A stretch of DNA of 55,056 nucleotides, from positions 1 through 55,056 of the forward strand of contig NZ_JAJAYI010000045.1 in assembly GCF_026786305.1 (NCBI RefSeq). The letters run 5' to 3'. Source of the DNA: Cryobacterium sp. (lineage in GTDB: Bacteria; Actinomycetota; Actinomycetes; Actinomycetales; Microbacteriaceae). A model generated the notes under the pieces. It ran no database searches. It saw only the letters and a program-made list of their open reading frames with translations, and was not told the origin of the DNA. Positions 8,535-18,733 of this stretch are shown here, in pieces; positions within the stretch are counted from its first letter, which is position 1; each line of letters starts with the position of its first letter. The position numbers were made by a program, and so were the translations under genes.

Positions 8535-10208
8535 TCACGCGGTGGCCGATGCGGCGGGCAGTCCGAGGAGAAGTACGGACTGCTCACGCATCAGGTACTT
8601 CTGCACTTTGCCGGTGATCGTCATCTGAAAAGCGTCGGTGACGTGCACGTAACGGGGAATCTTGTAGTGGGCGATTTGATCGTGGCAGAACGCGCGCAGC
8701 TCCTCGGTTTCGAGCGAGGCTCCCTCACGCAGAATCACCCAGGCCATGACCTCTTCGCCGTAATGCGCGTCGGGCACACCGATCACCTGAACATCAAGAA
8801 TGTCGGGGTGAGTGTACAGAAATTCTTCGATCTCACTCGGGTAGACGTTCTCGCCACCGCGAATGATGACGTCTTTGATGCGCCCGACAATGTTCAGATA
8901 CCCCTCGTCATCGAGCGTGGCCAGGTCGCCGGTGTGCATCCACCCTGCGGCATCAATGGCATCCGCTGTCTTGGTCGGTTCGTTCCAATAGCCGAGCATG
9001 ACCGAGTAGCCGCGTGTGCACAGCTCCCCCGGCTCACCCCGGGGCACGAGCAGGGCCGTCTCGGGGTTGATCACCTTCACCTCGATATGCGGGTGGATGC
9101 GCCCTACCGAGCCGACCCTCTTGGCCAGGGGGTCATCGACGGCGGTCTGCGCCGACACCGGCGCGGTCTCGGTCATGCCGTAACAAATCGTGACCTCGTT
9201 CATGTTCATCTCGTCGATGCAGCGCCGCATCACGTCAACCGGGCACGGCGAACCGGCCATGATTCCCGTGCGCAACGTCGATAGGTCAAAACTCGCGAGG
9301 TTCGGCAGGGCGAGTTCGGAGATGAACATCGACGGAACGCCGTAGAGCGAGGTGCACTTCTCCAGCTCAACCGCGCGCAGCGTCGCCTCCGCGTCGAACG
9401 ATGCAGCCGGTATCACGATCGTGGCACCGTGCGTCGTACAGGCCAGATTCCCGAGGACCATGCCGAAACAGTGGTAGAACGGCACCGGGATACAGACCCG
9501 ATCCTGCGCGGTGTATCGGGTGCCTTCACCGACAAAGAAGCCGTTGTTGAGAATGTTGTGGTGGGTCAGCGTCGCACCCTTTGGAAACCCGGTCGTTCCC
9601 GAGGTGTACTGAATATTGATCGGGTCGTCGAAGGTCAACTGGGCTTCGCGAGCGGCCAGGTCGTGCCCCCGACCCTGCTCCACCAGCTCAGGCCAGTCGC
9701 TCGTGCCGATGAACACCAAACGAGTCAGCGCGGGCAGCTGCCCACCGACCGCACGGATCATCTCCCGGTAGTCGCTGCCCTTGAACTCTTCGACGGTGAA
9801 CAGCCAGCGGCAGCCGGACTGCTCCAGCGCATAGCGGAGCTCATGGGAACGATAGGCGGGGTTGATGTTCACCAGAATGACGCCGGCTCGGGCGGTCGCG
9901 TACTGCAGAACCACCCATTCCAGGGTGTTCGGCGACCAGATTCCGACCCGGTCACCGCGGTGCAGTCCGCCGGCGATGAGAGCGCGTGCGAGGTCATCGA
10001 CGGCGCGATCAAATTCGTGATAAGTCAGGCGTGTCGCTGAGGGAACGTCGACGACGGCATCCGTTTCTGGCCAGCGGGCAGCGATACGGCGCAGGTTTTG
10101 GCCGATTGTCTCGCCGAGCAGCGGCACGGTTGAGACACCCTGACTGTACGAGAGTGACGAGCGGGCGGTTGTCGTGCTCGGCTGGCTGGTCTGCAACACA
10201 GTGGCCAT
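8535..10208 (-). CDS. AMP-dependent acyl-CoA synthetase (FadD/AcsM-like)
   Basis: This enzyme activates a carboxylic or fatty acid with ATP and CoA. I start it at the ATG at 10208 (MATVLQTSQ), which has ACGGAG 6 nt upstream, giving 557 residues. A longer frame reaches 10316 but looks non-coding. Seen are the P-loop [11 protein letters not shown] (201-211), the ATP motif [16 protein letters not shown], the hinge [20 protein letters not shown], and the C-terminal catalytic Lys region [10 protein letters not shown]. The overall arrangement matches medium- or long-chain acyl-CoA synthetases. The LuxR-type regulator directly upstream on the same strand probably controls it. Confidence 0.9.
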   Translation of the reverse strand: MATVLQTSQPSTTTARSSLSYSQGVSTVPLLGETIGQNLRRIAARWPETDAVVDVPSATRLTYHEFDRAVDDLARALIAGGLHRGDRVGIWSPNTLEWVVLQYATARAGVILVNINPAYRSHELRYALEQSGCRWLFTVEEFKGSDYREMIRAVGGQLPALTRLVFIGTSDWPELVEQGRGHDLAAREAQLTFDDPINIQYTSGTTGFPKGATLTHHNILNNGFFVGEGTRYTAQDRVCIPVPFYHCFGMVLGNLACTTHGATIVIPAASFDAEATLRAVELEKCTSLYGVPSMFISELALPNLASFDLSTLRTGIMAGSPCPVDVMRRCIDEMNMNEVTICYGMTETAPVSAQTAVDDPLAKRVGSVGRIHPHIEVKVINPETALLVPRGEPGELCTRGYSVMLGYWNEPTKTADAIDAAGWMHTGDLATLDDEGYLNIVGRIKDVIIRGGENVYPSEIEEFLYTHPDILDVQVIGVPDAHYGEEVMAWVILREGASLETEELRAFCHDQIAHYKIPRYVHVTDAFQMTITGKVQKYLMREQSVLLLGLPAASATA

Positions 10209-10331
10209 GGGGGCTCCGTCTTTCGGGGCAGAGCGCAGGCGAACGACTTCAGGTTGCACAGCGCTGTGCCGATGAGGTTTGGGTACAGGCTGGCGCAGTC
10301 GGCGCCGGCCGGGCACCCTCCCAAGTAGGTA

Positions 10332-11141
10332 TCAGGGCAGCAGGCCTTGCTGTCGAGCCGCACGCACCGCTTCGTAGCGGGTGTTGGACTGCAGTTTCTG
10401 CATGATCGTTCTCATGTAGCTCTTGACCGTATTCGGCGCCAGGCCCAGGCGCTCGGCGATGTCGGCATTCGACCGTCCGAGCGCTACCTCAGCCACGACG
10501 TCGACCTCGCGGGCCGTGAGAACGGATGTCGCGCCCTCACGCCCGATCATGCGCCCGCAGGCCCGCAGCACCGCGGCCCGCGTGGGCGCGTCGGCGATCG
10601 AGGCTGCCAGCACGCGCAACTCGCTGTAGATCTCCTCGATTGCCACCCCGTGTGGCGCCTCGGCCAGAATGATCGCCTCCTCGGCTCGCTCCGCGAGCGC
10701 CGCATCAACGGCGATGCGCTGTTCGAGTGCACGCGCCTCGGCGACCATGACGTCAAAGACTTTCGAGCCGAATGTCTCTTGGGCGTGCGAGGCGCCGTAG
10801 ATGATGGCGACTGGGCGCCGCGCGACGATGACGGGAACGGCGACCATGGCGTGGAGGTTCTCGGCCGCGACAAAGCGGTCATACCGGTGCCGGAATCGAC
10901 CGGTTGTGAGGTAATCGTCGACGGCCATCGGCTGATTGACCGCGAGTACGTGGCCGCCGAGCCCGGTCCCCGAGTCGACCTGCACACCCGACAGTGCGCC
11001 GACAGTTGCCCCGGCGAAATATTGCAACTGCAGTCGACTGCGGTGTTGCACGATGCCGCCAAACACGAGCGGCACCCCGGCCAACGAGTGGATTCGCCGC
11101 ACCGTGGCAGCGACACGCGCGTCCAAATCGGCGTTCGTCAT
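10332..11141 (-). CDS. GAF-domain LuxR-type transcriptional regulator
   Basis: The start is the ATG at 11141, with GGGAGG 6 nt upstream, giving 269 residues. Residues about 20-150 form a GAF-like sensor ([35 protein letters not shown]). Residues about 200-265 are a LuxR HTH ([26 protein letters not shown] and [14 protein letters not shown]). Such regulators bind a small ligand or acyl compound through the GAF domain. The adjacent acyl-CoA synthetase gene, 123 bp downstream on the same strand, is the obvious target, which is inference. The frame extends further upstream to 11306, but that part is not supported by a ribosome-binding site. Confidence 0.85.
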   Translation of the reverse strand: MTNADLDARVAATVRRIHSLAGVPLVFGGIVQHRSRLQLQYFAGATVGALSGVQVDSGTGLGGHVLAVNQPMAVDDYLTTGRFRHRYDRFVAAENLHAMVAVPVIVARRPVAIIYGASHAQETFGSKVFDVMVAEARALEQRIAVDAALAERAEEAIILAEAPHGVAIEEIYSELRVLAASIADAPTRAAVLRACGRMIGREGATSVLTAREVDVVAEVALGRSNADIAERLGLAPNTVKSYMRTIMQKLQSNTRYEAVRAARQQGLLP

Positions 11142-11171
11142 CGATGCCTCCCTGCACAGACTCACTTTTTC

Positions 11172-11187
11172 AGTGTATCCACACACT
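11172..11187. promoter_or_regulatory. dyad in front of the LuxR-type regulator
   Basis: AGTGT (11172-11176) and ACACT (11183-11187) form a short palindrome with a 6-nt centre. On the minus strand GGATACACT overlaps a possible -10 about 30 nt before the regulator start. It could be an autoregulatory site. This is inference from position only. Confidence 0.3.
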
Positions 11188-11238
11188 AGCTTTCTCAGCA
11201 GGAAACGCCGGCTTACGCGAGGCACGCAGTGATCGGCC

Positions 11239-11308
11239 GAGCTCGAGACCACGGTCGCGCGAGGGCTGGTCTCGACAGCTCGACCAACGAAGATGGGCTC
11301 GACCAACG
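11239..11308. repeat. imperfect palindrome plus GCTCGACCAACG direct repeat
   Basis: GAGCTCGAGACC (11239-11250) pairs imperfectly with GGTCTCGACAGCTC (11268-11281). GCTCGACCAACG occurs twice (11278-11289 and 11297-11308). The wording GGTCTCGACAGCTCGACCA resembles an intergenic repeat I associate with this actinobacterial family. The element lies between the LCP gene stop and the regulator promoter and may serve as a terminator. Confidence 0.4.
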
Positions 11309-11332
11309 GGTGTGAGGGCTCGAACGAGGCTG

Positions 11333-12733
11333 CTACGGGGCCGGAGTGGCGGTGGGCGGTGGGGCCAGGGCCGCGGCGACCATGGCCGAGATGGCGACGT
11401 AGTCGGGGTTTTCGGGGTCGACGCCGTTCTCGGGAATCATCGGCACCGAGATGACCGGGAGTTTTTTGGTCTTGGCGGCGAGGTTCACGAAGTAGCCGAG
11501 CATGCCCTGGGGCACATCGGTTTTCACGACGCGGGTGCCGGCGGCGGCTACACCCTGAAACTTTGCGAGCACATTCGCCGGGCTGGCCTGCGCGAGCAGG
11601 GCCTCCTGCATCTGGGTCTGGCGTTGCATGCGGTCGTAGTCGCTCGTGCCGTGCCGGGAACGGGCGAACCAGAGGGCGTGGTAGCCGTCCATGTGCTGCA
11701 TGCCCGGTTCAAACCAGAACAACACCTTGGTGAAAGTCTCGTCGGTGTGCACCGGAACCCGGTTCTTCACGTCGATGTCAACGCCGCCGAGGGCATCGAT
11801 GAGGTCGGAGAAGCCCTGCATGTCGATGAGCACGAAGTATTGAATGGTGAGTCCGGTGATGCCTTGCGCCGCCTCGAGCGTCGCCTGAATGCCCGGGTTA
11901 CTCCCCTGCGCGACAGCGTCAGGGTAGAGGAACGACCGTTTCAACTCGGCCTCCGTATAAATGGAGTTGAGCATGCACGCCGACACGTCGCATCCGTCGA
12001 TGGAGCCATAGCCCTTGGGGTACAGCTTGCCGAGCGCCGACCCTTTCGAGAACGGCACGTCTTCGAGGTTACGCGGCAGGCTGATCGTCGTGGCCTGGCC
12101 GGTCGACGCGTCGATGCTGACCACCGAGATGCTGTCGGGGCGCAGGCCGTCACGGTCGGCGCCGGCATCACCGCCGAGCAACAGAATGTTGTAGCGGCCG
12201 TCGACCGGAGGTTCACTCGGCCCGGCGACGAAGACGGAGGAGAGAAATCCGCTCGCCGATGTGGCGACGAACGCGCCATAGCCGGCGGTGCCGCAGACGA
12301 TGACCATGAGCGCCGCCGAGAACGCGGCAATGAGCGGACGGGCGCCGGGCGCGGCCTTGATCAGGTTGATCAGGCTGAGGGTGTTGATAGTGAGCACGAG
12401 CCAGGTGATGGCGTAGAACGCAAACACGGCGGCGGCGGCCCACAAACCAATGCTGTTGGTGAACACGGTGAGCACGACTTCGGGCCAGAACAGGTAGCCG
12501 GCGCCGGCGGTGATCGCGAGGACCACGAGAGTGAGGGTGGCGCCAAGGCCAAAGCGGCCGAGCCGTCGGTTGCCGGCGAGGACCTGGGCCGAACCGGGGA
12601 GAACAAAATTCAGAACCACAAGCCACCACGCACGCGTCGTCATAATGCGTGCGGAGCCCACATTCGGGTGCCGGATCGGGTCTGTCACCCTGCCCTGGTT
12701 TGTCGCACTGCCCCGGCTTGTCGCGCTACTCAT
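11333..12733 (-). CDS. LCP (LytR-CpsA-Psr) family cell-wall glycopolymer ligase
   Basis: This 466-residue membrane protein has four hydrophobic segments in the first 170 residues (about 35-60, 62-85, 95-120 and 135-160), then an extracytoplasmic LCP domain (about 180-400). Visible LCP landmarks are [35 protein letters not shown]-type core [23 protein letters not shown] and the Arg cluster [20 protein letters not shown] enzymes transfer lipid-linked glycopolymers to peptidoglycan. A multi-spanning N-terminus is longer than the single anchor of simple LCPs. The start ATG overlaps the purE stop (TTATGA), so the gene is coupled to purE, an odd but recurrent actinobacterial neighbourhood. Confidence 0.92.
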   Translation of the reverse strand: MSSATSRGSATNQGRVTDPIRHPNVGSARIMTTRAWWLVVLNFVLPGSAQVLAGNRRLGRFGLGATLTLVVLAITAGAGYLFWPEVVLTVFTNSIGLWAAAAVFAFYAITWLVLTINTLSLINLIKAAPGARPLIAAFSAALMVIVCGTAGYGAFVATSASGFLSSVFVAGPSEPPVDGRYNILLLGGDAGADRDGLRPDSISVVSIDASTGQATTISLPRNLEDVPFSKGSALGKLYPKGYGSIDGCDVSACMLNSIYTEAELKRSFLYPDAVAQGSNPGIQATLEAAQGITGLTIQYFVLIDMQGFSDLIDALGGVDIDVKNRVPVHTDETFTKVLFWFEPGMQHMDGYHALWFARSRHGTSDYDRMQRQTQMQEALLAQASPANVLAKFQGVAAAGTRVVKTDVPQGMLGYFVNLAAKTKKLPVISVPMIPENGVDPENPDYVAISAMVAAALAPPPTATPAP

Positions 12734-13278
12734 AATCGCGTTTGCAGGTTTCGGTTCTTCTGCTCGACCAGGTCTGCGAGCTGTACGGAATATTCTTCGA
12801 GCTTCAGCCGCAGGGTGTCATCGCTCGTGGCGAGAATTTTGATCGCGATGAGCGCGGCATTCGTCGCCCCGCCGATGGAGACGGTCGCGACCGGCACACC
12901 GGCCGGCATCTGCACTATCGACAGCAGCGAGTCGAGGCCATCGAGCAGCCCGAGCGGAACGGGCACCCCGACCACGGGCAGCGTGGTCATGGCAGCGAGC
13001 ATGCCGGGCAGGTGCGCGGCTCCCCCGGCTCCGGCGATGATCACCTTGAGCCCGCGAGCCTGTGCGCTGCGACCATAGGAGAGCATCTTTTCGGGGGTGC
13101 GGTGCGCGGAGACAACCTGCACCTCGTGCGCCACCCCGAAGTCCTTCAGGGTTTGCGCGGCGGCGCTCATGACGGTGAAGTCGGAGTCGCTGCCCATGAC
13201 CAGGCCGACGAGCGGCGCGCTCAGCGTCGTGGGCACGCTGAATGTCACGGCGTTTTCGGGCATGGTGTTCTCTGGCAC
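12730..13278 (-). CDS. purE: N5-carboxyaminoimidazole ribonucleotide mutase
   Basis: This converts N5-CAIR to CAIR in purine synthesis. The 182-residue class I protein has [13 protein letters not shown] (about 25-37), the [10 protein letters not shown] loop with the catalytic His, and [13 protein letters not shown] (about 80-92). The start is taken as GTG at 13278 with AGGA upstream; ATG at 13263 is the alternative. It is 17 bp downstream of purK and overlaps the LCP start by 4 bp. Confidence 0.95.
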   Translation of the reverse strand: MPENTMPENAVTFSVPTTLSAPLVGLVMGSDSDFTVMSAAAQTLKDFGVAHEVQVVSAHRTPEKMLSYGRSAQARGLKVIIAGAGGAAHLPGMLAAMTTLPVVGVPVPLGLLDGLDSLLSIVQMPAGVPVATVSIGGATNAALIAIKILATSDDTLRLKLEEYSVQLADLVEQKNRNLQTRL

Positions 13279-13295
13279 GCAGTCGATCCTATTGC

Positions 13296-14432
13296 TCAGT
13301 CCTGAAAGATTTGTGCAGTGGCGCGCGCCTGGTAGGCAACTTCGTCGAGATCGTCGCCGCCCACGGTGACGTGGCCAACCTTACGACCGGGCCGGCTGGC
13401 CTTGCCGTAATTGTGCACCTTCACGAGCGGATGCTCCGCGAGAGCAGCCGGATACCGGTCGGCCAGCGAGCCTGACGCGGGTCCGCCGAAGATGTTCACC
13501 ATGACCGTCCACGGGTCACGGGCACCGGTCGCGCCGAGCGGCAGGTCAAGCACGGCCCGCAGGTGCTGCTCGAACTGGCTCGTCGTGGACCCGTCAATCG
13601 ACCAGTGACCGCTGTTGTGCGGGCGCATCGCGAGCTCGTTGATGAGGAGGCGCTCATCCGTTGTCTCAAACAGCTCAACGGCCAGCACCCCGGTGACGCC
13701 GATGCCCTCGGCCACGGCGATGGCGATGTCGGTGGCGACCTCGGCGAGACGCCCCATGGATTGGGGGGCCGGCGCGATGACCTCGGCGCAGACGCCGTCA
13801 CGTTGCACGGTCTCCACGACCGGCCAGACCGCGATTTCGCCGCTCGGGCGACGGGCGACAACCTGGGCGAGCTCACGACTGAAGTGCACGAGCTCTTCGA
13901 CCAGCAGGGCGCCGCCGTTGCCGTCTTCGGCGAGCGCCAGAAACCAGTCGTCGACGTCGTGTTCGTGGCTGACCACGCGCACGCCCTTACCGTCGTAGCC
14001 GCCGCGGGCGGTCTTGACAACGGCGCAGCCGCCGTGGTCGCTCAAAAAGTCGGCCAGGCCGGCGACATCGGTGATGCGCGCCCAGTCCGGCACGGGCAGG
14101 CCGAGTTCGGCGAGCTTGTCGCGCATGAGCAGTTTGTCTTGGGCGTAGAGCAGGGCGTCGGGGCCGGGATGCACGGTGGCACCTTCCCGCACGAGCTCAC
14201 GCAGAATCTCCTGCGGCACGTGTTCGTGGTCGAAGGTGATCACGTCGACGGTCTTCGCGAAGGCGAGTACGGTGGGCAGGTCGCGGTAATCACCCACGCT
14301 GACGGCGGCCAGCCCGGCGGACATACCGTCGGCTTCGGCGAGAACCTTCAGCTCAATACCGAGGCTCACGGCCGCGGGGATCATCATGCGGGCCAGCTGG
14401 CCTGCGCCAATCACACCGACGGTCAGAGCCAT
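13296..14432 (-). CDS. purK: N5-carboxyaminoimidazole ribonucleotide synthase
   Basis: This ATP-grasp enzyme carboxylates AIR with bicarbonate and ATP, feeding PurE. I start at ATG 14432 ([12 protein letters not shown]) with GGTGA upstream, giving 378 residues; the open frame runs to 14465 in AT-rich non-coding sequence. Residue landmarks are [11 protein letters not shown] near the start, the ATP-grasp loop [12 protein letters not shown] (about 135-146), the ATP/metal site [27 protein letters not shown], and a C-terminal small domain. It is divergent from the GtrA-like gene at 14559. Confidence 0.95.
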   Translation of the reverse strand: MALTVGVIGAGQLARMMIPAAVSLGIELKVLAEADGMSAGLAAVSVGDYRDLPTVLAFAKTVDVITFDHEHVPQEILRELVREGATVHPGPDALLYAQDKLLMRDKLAELGLPVPDWARITDVAGLADFLSDHGGCAVVKTARGGYDGKGVRVVSHEHDVDDWFLALAEDGNGGALLVEELVHFSRELAQVVARRPSGEIAVWPVVETVQRDGVCAEVIAPAPQSMGRLAEVATDIAIAVAEGIGVTGVLAVELFETTDERLLINELAMRPHNSGHWSIDGSTTSQFEQHLRAVLDLPLGATGARDPWTVMVNIFGGPASGSLADRYPAALAEHPLVKVHNYGKASRPGRKVGHVTVGGDDLDEVAYQARATAQIFQD

Positions 14433-14558
14433 CTGTTCACCATTTTCTATGCAAGCGTTCAGCAAAACGTATGTGGATACTCAGCCCGGGAATTTTCGCA
14501 CGCCGTAGACTGCGAGACTTCAGTGCTTTCCTACTTTACCCACACGTCGGACGGATGC

Positions 14559-15119
14559 ATGTCGATCACCCTGAAGCAGCGCCTGCTCAGCTTTCTGAGT
14601 CAGGGCCTCAAGTTCGGCGCCGTCGGTGCGCTGGGCTTCGTGGTGGACTTCACCGTCTTCAACCTGCTGCGCACCACCGTGCTGGATTCGGCCGACGTGC
14701 ACGCCGGCCCGATCTACGCCAAGGTCATCTCCACGGTGCTGGCCATTCTGGTGAACTGGCTGGGCAACCGCTACTGGACTTTCAGCAAGAACCGGCAGAA
14801 CCACACCGCTCGCGAGGGGCTGGAGTTTCTCGCGGTGAGCCTCGTTGGCATGGGCATCGGCATCGCCTGCCTGTGGTTCAGCCACTATGTGCTCGGCTAC
14901 ACGAGTGTTCTCGCCGACAATATCTCGGGCAACGTCGTGGGCCTGCTGCTCGGCGCGGTGTTCCGCTTCACGCTGTACCGCTACTGGGTGTTCGCACCGA
15001 GCCGGAACGGTGCGCCCGTCGCGGGCGGGGCATCCGCTGGCATCGGTGTTCCTGTTGTCACCGGTGCGGCGACCACTCGTACCGGTGCTATTCGGCTAGC
15101 GGCGACCCCAGAACGCTGA
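14559..15119 (+). CDS. GtrA-family membrane protein (second copy)
   Basis: The start ATG at 14559 is preceded by GGACGGA; the open frame further upstream is only antisense to purK. The 186-residue product shows four hydrophobic segments (about 15-40, 47-66, 85-108 and 115-135). The GtrA pattern is present: QGLKFGAVGALGFVVDFTVF, VNWLGNRYWTF and LYRYWVFAPS. A 40-residue Ala/Gly/Thr-rich tail follows. In mycobacteria a gene of this kind also sits beside purK (Rv3277 context). The last 24 bp overlap the 3' end of the PH-domain gene on the opposite strand. Confidence 0.85.
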   Translation: MSITLKQRLLSFLSQGLKFGAVGALGFVVDFTVFNLLRTTVLDSADVHAGPIYAKVISTVLAILVNWLGNRYWTFSKNRQNHTAREGLEFLAVSLVGMGIGIACLWFSHYVLGYTSVLADNISGNVVGLLLGAVFRFTLYRYWVFAPSRNGAPVAGGASAGIGVPVVTGAATTRTGAIRLAATPER

Positions 15120-15686
15120 CTCGCGGGCGGGGGCCGACTGCTCCTGCCGGCGCGAACCCATGACGGTACTCGCCTTCTCCATGAGGTCGTGCAGCACGCT
15201 CTGCACGAGGTCGGCGTTGGGCACGTCTTTCAAGACGAGCGGATGCTCCAGCCCCGAATTGATCAGCACCGTGCCCGAGTGGAACCCGGTCTGCAACCAG
15301 TTCTGCCGCACGCTCACGTCGTAGCCACGGCTGTGCAGCAGCTCCTGGCGGGTGCGCACGAAGAATCCGTGGCGAAAGATGATGCGGCGGGTGGTGATCG
15401 TATAGCGCTTGGTGAGCCAGGCGGCGAGCGGCAGCAGCCAGCCGAGAATGGCGAGCACGACGGCGCCGGCGAGTAGGGCCGCGTTCTGCCACGGCTCGGG
15501 CAGGTTGCCAAAAAAGTAGCCGGTGGCGCCGGCCAGGGCGAACAGAAGCAGCGTCGGCCAGGCCAACACCCGGGCATGCGGGCGCAGGCGGGCGACCACC
15601 TTCTCGGGCCGGCTCTCACGGGCATAGCCGGAGGGCTCGGTCTCGTGCGGGTCGTTCTGCTCGCTCGGCTTCTGTTTCTTCTTCAT
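15096..15686 (-). CDS. membrane-anchored PH-like (bPH2/YdbS-type) protein
   Basis: This 196-residue protein has a charged N-terminus, two membrane segments (about 42-60 and 66-90) and a bacterial PH-like domain (about 92-165: TKRYTITTRRIIFRHGFF, HSRGYDVSVRQNW, GTVLINSG). These domains are of unknown molecular role in cell-envelope proteins. Its position between the GtrA-like gene and birA matches the actinobacterial order (compare Rv3278c). It converges with, and overlaps by 24 bp, the GtrA gene. The start ATG is 8 nt downstream of the birA stop. Confidence 0.85.
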   Translation of the reverse strand: MKKKQKPSEQNDPHETEPSGYARESRPEKVVARLRPHARVLAWPTLLLFALAGATGYFFGNLPEPWQNAALLAGAVVLAILGWLLPLAAWLTKRYTITTRRIIFRHGFFVRTRQELLHSRGYDVSVRQNWLQTGFHSGTVLINSGLEHPLVLKDVPNADLVQSVLHDLMEKASTVMGSRRQEQSAPARESAFWGRR

Positions 15687-15694
15687 TAGATCTA

Positions 15695-16537
15695 TTAATA
15701 CCGCAGGTGGGTGACATCCCCGGCGGCGACAGACCGGTCTTCGCCATCGTCCTGGTTGACGACGTTCAGGCGGCCCTCGGCGTCGATGCCCGTGGCGGTG
15801 CCGACCAGGTCGGTGCCGCCGGGCAGTTGCACCCGCACGACGCTGCCGAGGGTGCCGCAGAGCGCGGAGACATCGGCGTGCAGGCCGCTTCGTTGTGCGT
15901 CGCCGTTGGCGCCGACGAAGGCCCGGTACAGCGCGACGAGTTCGTGCAGGTAGGCGGCGAGCACTTTATCGGGGTCGGGCGCGGTTCGGGTGACCAGCAG
16001 CAGTGAGGTGGAGGTGAGGGTGGGCAGGTCGTGTTCGTCGAGGGAGAGGTTGAGGCCGGCGCCGATAATGATTCCGGAGGCGTCGGGCAGCAGCTCACAC
16101 AGAATGCCGCACACCTTGTAGCCGTCGATGAGTACATCGTTGGGCCACTTGAGGGTGACATCATGGCGGGGATCCTCGGCCTCTTTCACGCCCTCGACCG
16201 GCTGCATGCTGGCCTCGACCACGCCGCGCACGGCCCGCGTCATGGCGGCGCCGGCCAACAGGGGAAACCAGCCCAGCTGATGCGGTGCCAACGAGTCCCC
16301 GGCGGGGGTGCGCGGACGCAGGAGCACGGAGATCGCCAGGGCTTTGCCGGTCGGGGCCAGCCAGACACGGCCGAGCCGGCCACGCCCCTGAGTCTGGTTG
16401 TCGGTGACGACCGCTGAGAGGTCGGGCCAGGCGGCGGCATCCGCTACGGCACGTTCTTTGAGCACGTCGTTGGTGGAGGCGGCCTCGGAACGGTATTCGA
16501 ACCGGCTCACCTCGGTGCGGCTGAGCGAAAACTCCAT
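15695..16537 (-). CDS. birA: biotin--[acetyl-CoA carboxylase] ligase
   Basis: This attaches biotin to the carboxyl carrier domain of acyl-CoA carboxylase, encoded nearby at 24248. I choose ATG 16537 (MEFSLSRTEV) because GAGAGGG lies 9 nt upstream; the frame reaches 16678 through intergenic repeat sequence. The 280-residue product has the biotinyl-AMP motif GRGRLGRVWLAP (about 50-61), KWPNDVLIDGYKVCGIL and IIIGAGLNLS. It has no N-terminal HTH, so it is a monofunctional ligase rather than a BirA repressor. Confidence 0.93.
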   Translation of the reverse strand: MEFSLSRTEVSRFEYRSEAASTNDVLKERAVADAAAWPDLSAVVTDNQTQGRGRLGRVWLAPTGKALAISVLLRPRTPAGDSLAPHQLGWFPLLAGAAMTRAVRGVVEASMQPVEGVKEAEDPRHDVTLKWPNDVLIDGYKVCGILCELLPDASGIIIGAGLNLSLDEHDLPTLTSTSLLLVTRTAPDPDKVLAAYLHELVALYRAFVGANGDAQRSGLHADVSALCGTLGSVVRVQLPGGTDLVGTATGIDAEGRLNVVNQDDGEDRSVAAGDVTHLRY

Positions 16538-16561
16538 CGTGGGTACCCTCTCGTGGTGTGT

Positions 16562-16650
16562 CTCCTGCAATTCTCCCGAATCTGGCCGCAAATCACGCAT
16601 TGAGGGCCGTTTTTGGCCAGGCTGCAGGAGTGAGGCCCGCACAAGCGGGC
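16562..16650. repeat. palindromic intergenic element between birA and accD
   Basis: CTCCTGCA (16562-16569) and TGCAGGAG (16623-16630) are perfect inverted arms around a 53-nt centre containing GGGCCGTTTTTGGCCA. That core closely matches the reverse complement of the loop in the 46648 repeat. A second hairpin, GCCCGC-ACAA-GCGGGC, follows at 16635-16650. Confidence 0.55.
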
Positions 16651-16740
16651 ATTCAGAGGGGGAAACGTGCAGTGTCACGGGGCAAAGTTGTTAAACATCG
16701 TCAACGGGGAGCGGCCCAAGGGTGCCGGTAGAGTGAAACG

Positions 16741-18345
16741 GTGATTGACAAGACGCCCGCCGCGGCACCCGACCTGTATACGACGGCGGGAAAACTCGCC
16801 GACCTCAAGCTGCGCTATCACGAAGCCGTGACCGCCAGCGGGGCCACCGCCATCGAGAAGCAGCACGCCAAGGGCAAGATGACCGCTCGCGAGCGCGTCG
16901 ATCTGTTGCTCGACCAGGGTTCCTTCGTGGAGCTGGACGAGTTCGTGCGGCACCGCACCGTGGCTTTCGGCATGGAGAAGAAGCGGCCGTACGGCGACGC
17001 CGTTGTCACCGGAACCGGCACCATTCACGGCCGCCAGGTGGCCGTATACTCGCAGGACTTCACCATCTTCGGCGGTTCGCTCGGCGAGGTCGCCGGCGAA
17101 AAGATCATCAAGGTGATGGATCTGGCCCTCAAAACCGGTGTGCCCATCATCGGTATTCTCGACTCCGGCGGAGCGCGCATTCAGGAGGGCGTCGTCGCCC
17201 TCGGCAAGTATGGCGAGATCTTTCGCCGCAACACGGCTGCATCCGGCGTCATTCCGCAGATCTCCATCATCTGCGGCCCGGCCGCCGGCGGCGCGGTCTA
17301 CTCCCCCGCCCTGACTGACTTCGTAATCATGGTCGACAAGACCAGCCAGATGTTTGTCACCGGCCCCGACGTGATCAAGACCGTCACGGGCGAGGACGTG
17401 GGCATGGAAGAGCTCGGCGGTGCCCTCACCCACAACAAGGTGTCGGGCGTGTCGCACTACCTCGCGAGCGACGAGCCCGACGCGCTCGACTTCGCCCGCG
17501 CCCTGCTCAGCTACCTGCCCGACAATAACCTGGCCGAGCTGCCCGTGTTCGACAGCGAGGTGGAGCTCGAAACAACGGATGCCGACCGCGGGTTGAACAC
17601 GATCATCCCCGATTCGCCCAACCAGCCCTACGACGTGAAAACGGTCATCGAGCACATCGTTGACCACGGCGACTTTCTCGAGACGCAGCCGTTGTATGCA
17701 CCGAACATCGTCGTCGGGTTTGCCCGGGTCGAGGGTCGCTCGATCGGCATCGTCGCCAACCAGCCCAACGCCATGGCCGGCACGCTGAACATTGAGGCGG
17801 GCGAGAAAGCCTCGCGCTTCGTGCGGTTCTGCGACGCATTCTCCATCCCCATTCTCACCCTCGTCGACGTGCCCGGTTTTCTGCCCGGCACGGACCAGGA
17901 GTGGACCGGCATCATCCGTCGTGGCGCCAAGCTGCTGTACGCCTACGCCGAGGCCACCGTGCCGCTCGTCACCGTCATTCTGCGCAAGGCCTATGGCGGC
18001 GCGTACATTGTGATGGGCTCCAAGCAGCTCGGCGCCGACATCAACCTGGCCTGGCCGACCGCGGAGATCGCCGTCATGGGCGGCCAGGGTGCCGTGAACA
18101 TTCTCTACCGCGCCGAGATCAAGGCGGCCGAGCAGGCCGGCGAAGATGTTGCCGCCGTGCGCACGCGCCTCGCCAACGAGTACACCTACAACGTGGCCAG
18201 CCCGTTTCTCGCCGCGGAACGCGGAGAGCTCGACGGGATCATCGAGCCGGCCGCCACGCGAGTGTCGATCATCAAGGCGTTGCGGGCCCTGCGCACCAAG
18301 CGGGCGACCCTGCCCGCCAAGAAACACGGAAACATTCCCCTCTAA
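16741..18345 (+). CDS. accD: acyl-CoA (propionyl/acetyl) carboxylase, carboxyltransferase beta subunit
   Basis: This subunit transfers CO2 from carboxybiotin to an acyl-CoA, supplying malonyl- or methylmalonyl-CoA. The 534-residue length and paired crotonase-like halves are typical (N half about 1-260, C half about 270-534). Visible are the [13 protein letters not shown] and [13 protein letters not shown] oxyanion loops, and in the C half the [13 protein letters not shown] and [13 protein letters not shown] motifs. The start is GTG at 16741. It overlaps accE by one base and is divergent from birA. Substrate preference (propionyl versus longer acyl) cannot be read by eye. Confidence 0.95.
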   Translation: MIDKTPAAAPDLYTTAGKLADLKLRYHEAVTASGATAIEKQHAKGKMTARERVDLLLDQGSFVELDEFVRHRTVAFGMEKKRPYGDAVVTGTGTIHGRQVAVYSQDFTIFGGSLGEVAGEKIIKVMDLALKTGVPIIGILDSGGARIQEGVVALGKYGEIFRRNTAASGVIPQISIICGPAAGGAVYSPALTDFVIMVDKTSQMFVTGPDVIKTVTGEDVGMEELGGALTHNKVSGVSHYLASDEPDALDFARALLSYLPDNNLAELPVFDSEVELETTDADRGLNTIIPDSPNQPYDVKTVIEHIVDHGDFLETQPLYAPNIVVGFARVEGRSIGIVANQPNAMAGTLNIEAGEKASRFVRFCDAFSIPILTLVDVPGFLPGTDQEWTGIIRRGAKLLYAYAEATVPLVTVILRKAYGGAYIVMGSKQLGADINLAWPTAEIAVMGGQGAVNILYRAEIKAAEQAGEDVAAVRTRLANEYTYNVASPFLAAERGELDGIIEPAATRVSIIKALRALRTKRATLPAKKHGNIPL

Positions 18346-18578
18346 TGACGACCAAACCCTCAGAGTTCGACCCGTCGGAGCTGGTTTTTGTGACCACCCG
18401 CGTGAGTGACACCGAAGTGTCGGCGGTGAGCGCGCTCATCCGGGGTCTGTTGCGGGAGGAATCCGACGAGCGTCGGGCCGCGCCCGAACACCACCAGAGT
18501 GCGTGGCAGCAGAACCAGCGCTCCATTCGCCGGCCGGTGCACCCGGGCGCCGGGCGCTGGCGCGGCTTCAGCGGCTAG
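18345..18578 (+). CDS. accE: acyl-CoA carboxylase epsilon subunit
   Basis: This 77-residue protein starts with ATG overlapping the accD stop (TAATG). Actinobacterial acyl-CoA carboxylases have such small epsilon subunits that stabilise the alpha-beta complex. The features match: a short helical stretch SAVSALIRGLLRE (about 28-40), then SAWQQNQRSIRRP and a C-terminal GAGRWRGFSG ending with the conserved aromatic. Identification rests on position, size and the SAW...R...P.GAWR-like tail. Confidence 0.85.
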   Translation: MTTKPSEFDPSELVFVTTRVSDTEVSAVSALIRGLLREESDERRAAPEHHQSAWQQNQRSIRRPVHPGAGRWRGFSG

Positions 18579-18733
18579 GCCCCCGGTTTCGCCCCGTCTT
18601 CTTGTTCCGGGCCCGGGCCTGGAAACAGGGCGGCTGAACGGGGTGGGGGCAGGGTGGGTGCAACCACAGGTCGGTCTGTCCTCGTAAATGCCGACTGTGC
18701 GGGCGGGAACGGTGGTACAGACTGTAAGTGCTC

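Noticed and set aside
10209..10316. Upstream extension of the acyl-CoA synthetase
   Set aside because: Rich in Arg and Pro, no family match, and a better start with ribosome-binding site exists at 10208.
10994..13078. Long plus-strand open frame of 694 codons
   Set aside because: It is antisense to the regulator, LCP and purE genes, is highly biased to Arg, Gly, His and Asp, and has no domain. High GC makes such antisense frames common.
13563..14558. Long N-terminal extension of the second GtrA-like protein
   Set aside because: Antisense to purK; the GtrA domain begins just after the ATG at 14559, which has a ribosome-binding site.
16675..18327. 550-codon minus-strand frame
   Set aside because: Exact antisense of accD, which is a clear enzyme gene; no family pattern in the antisense product.
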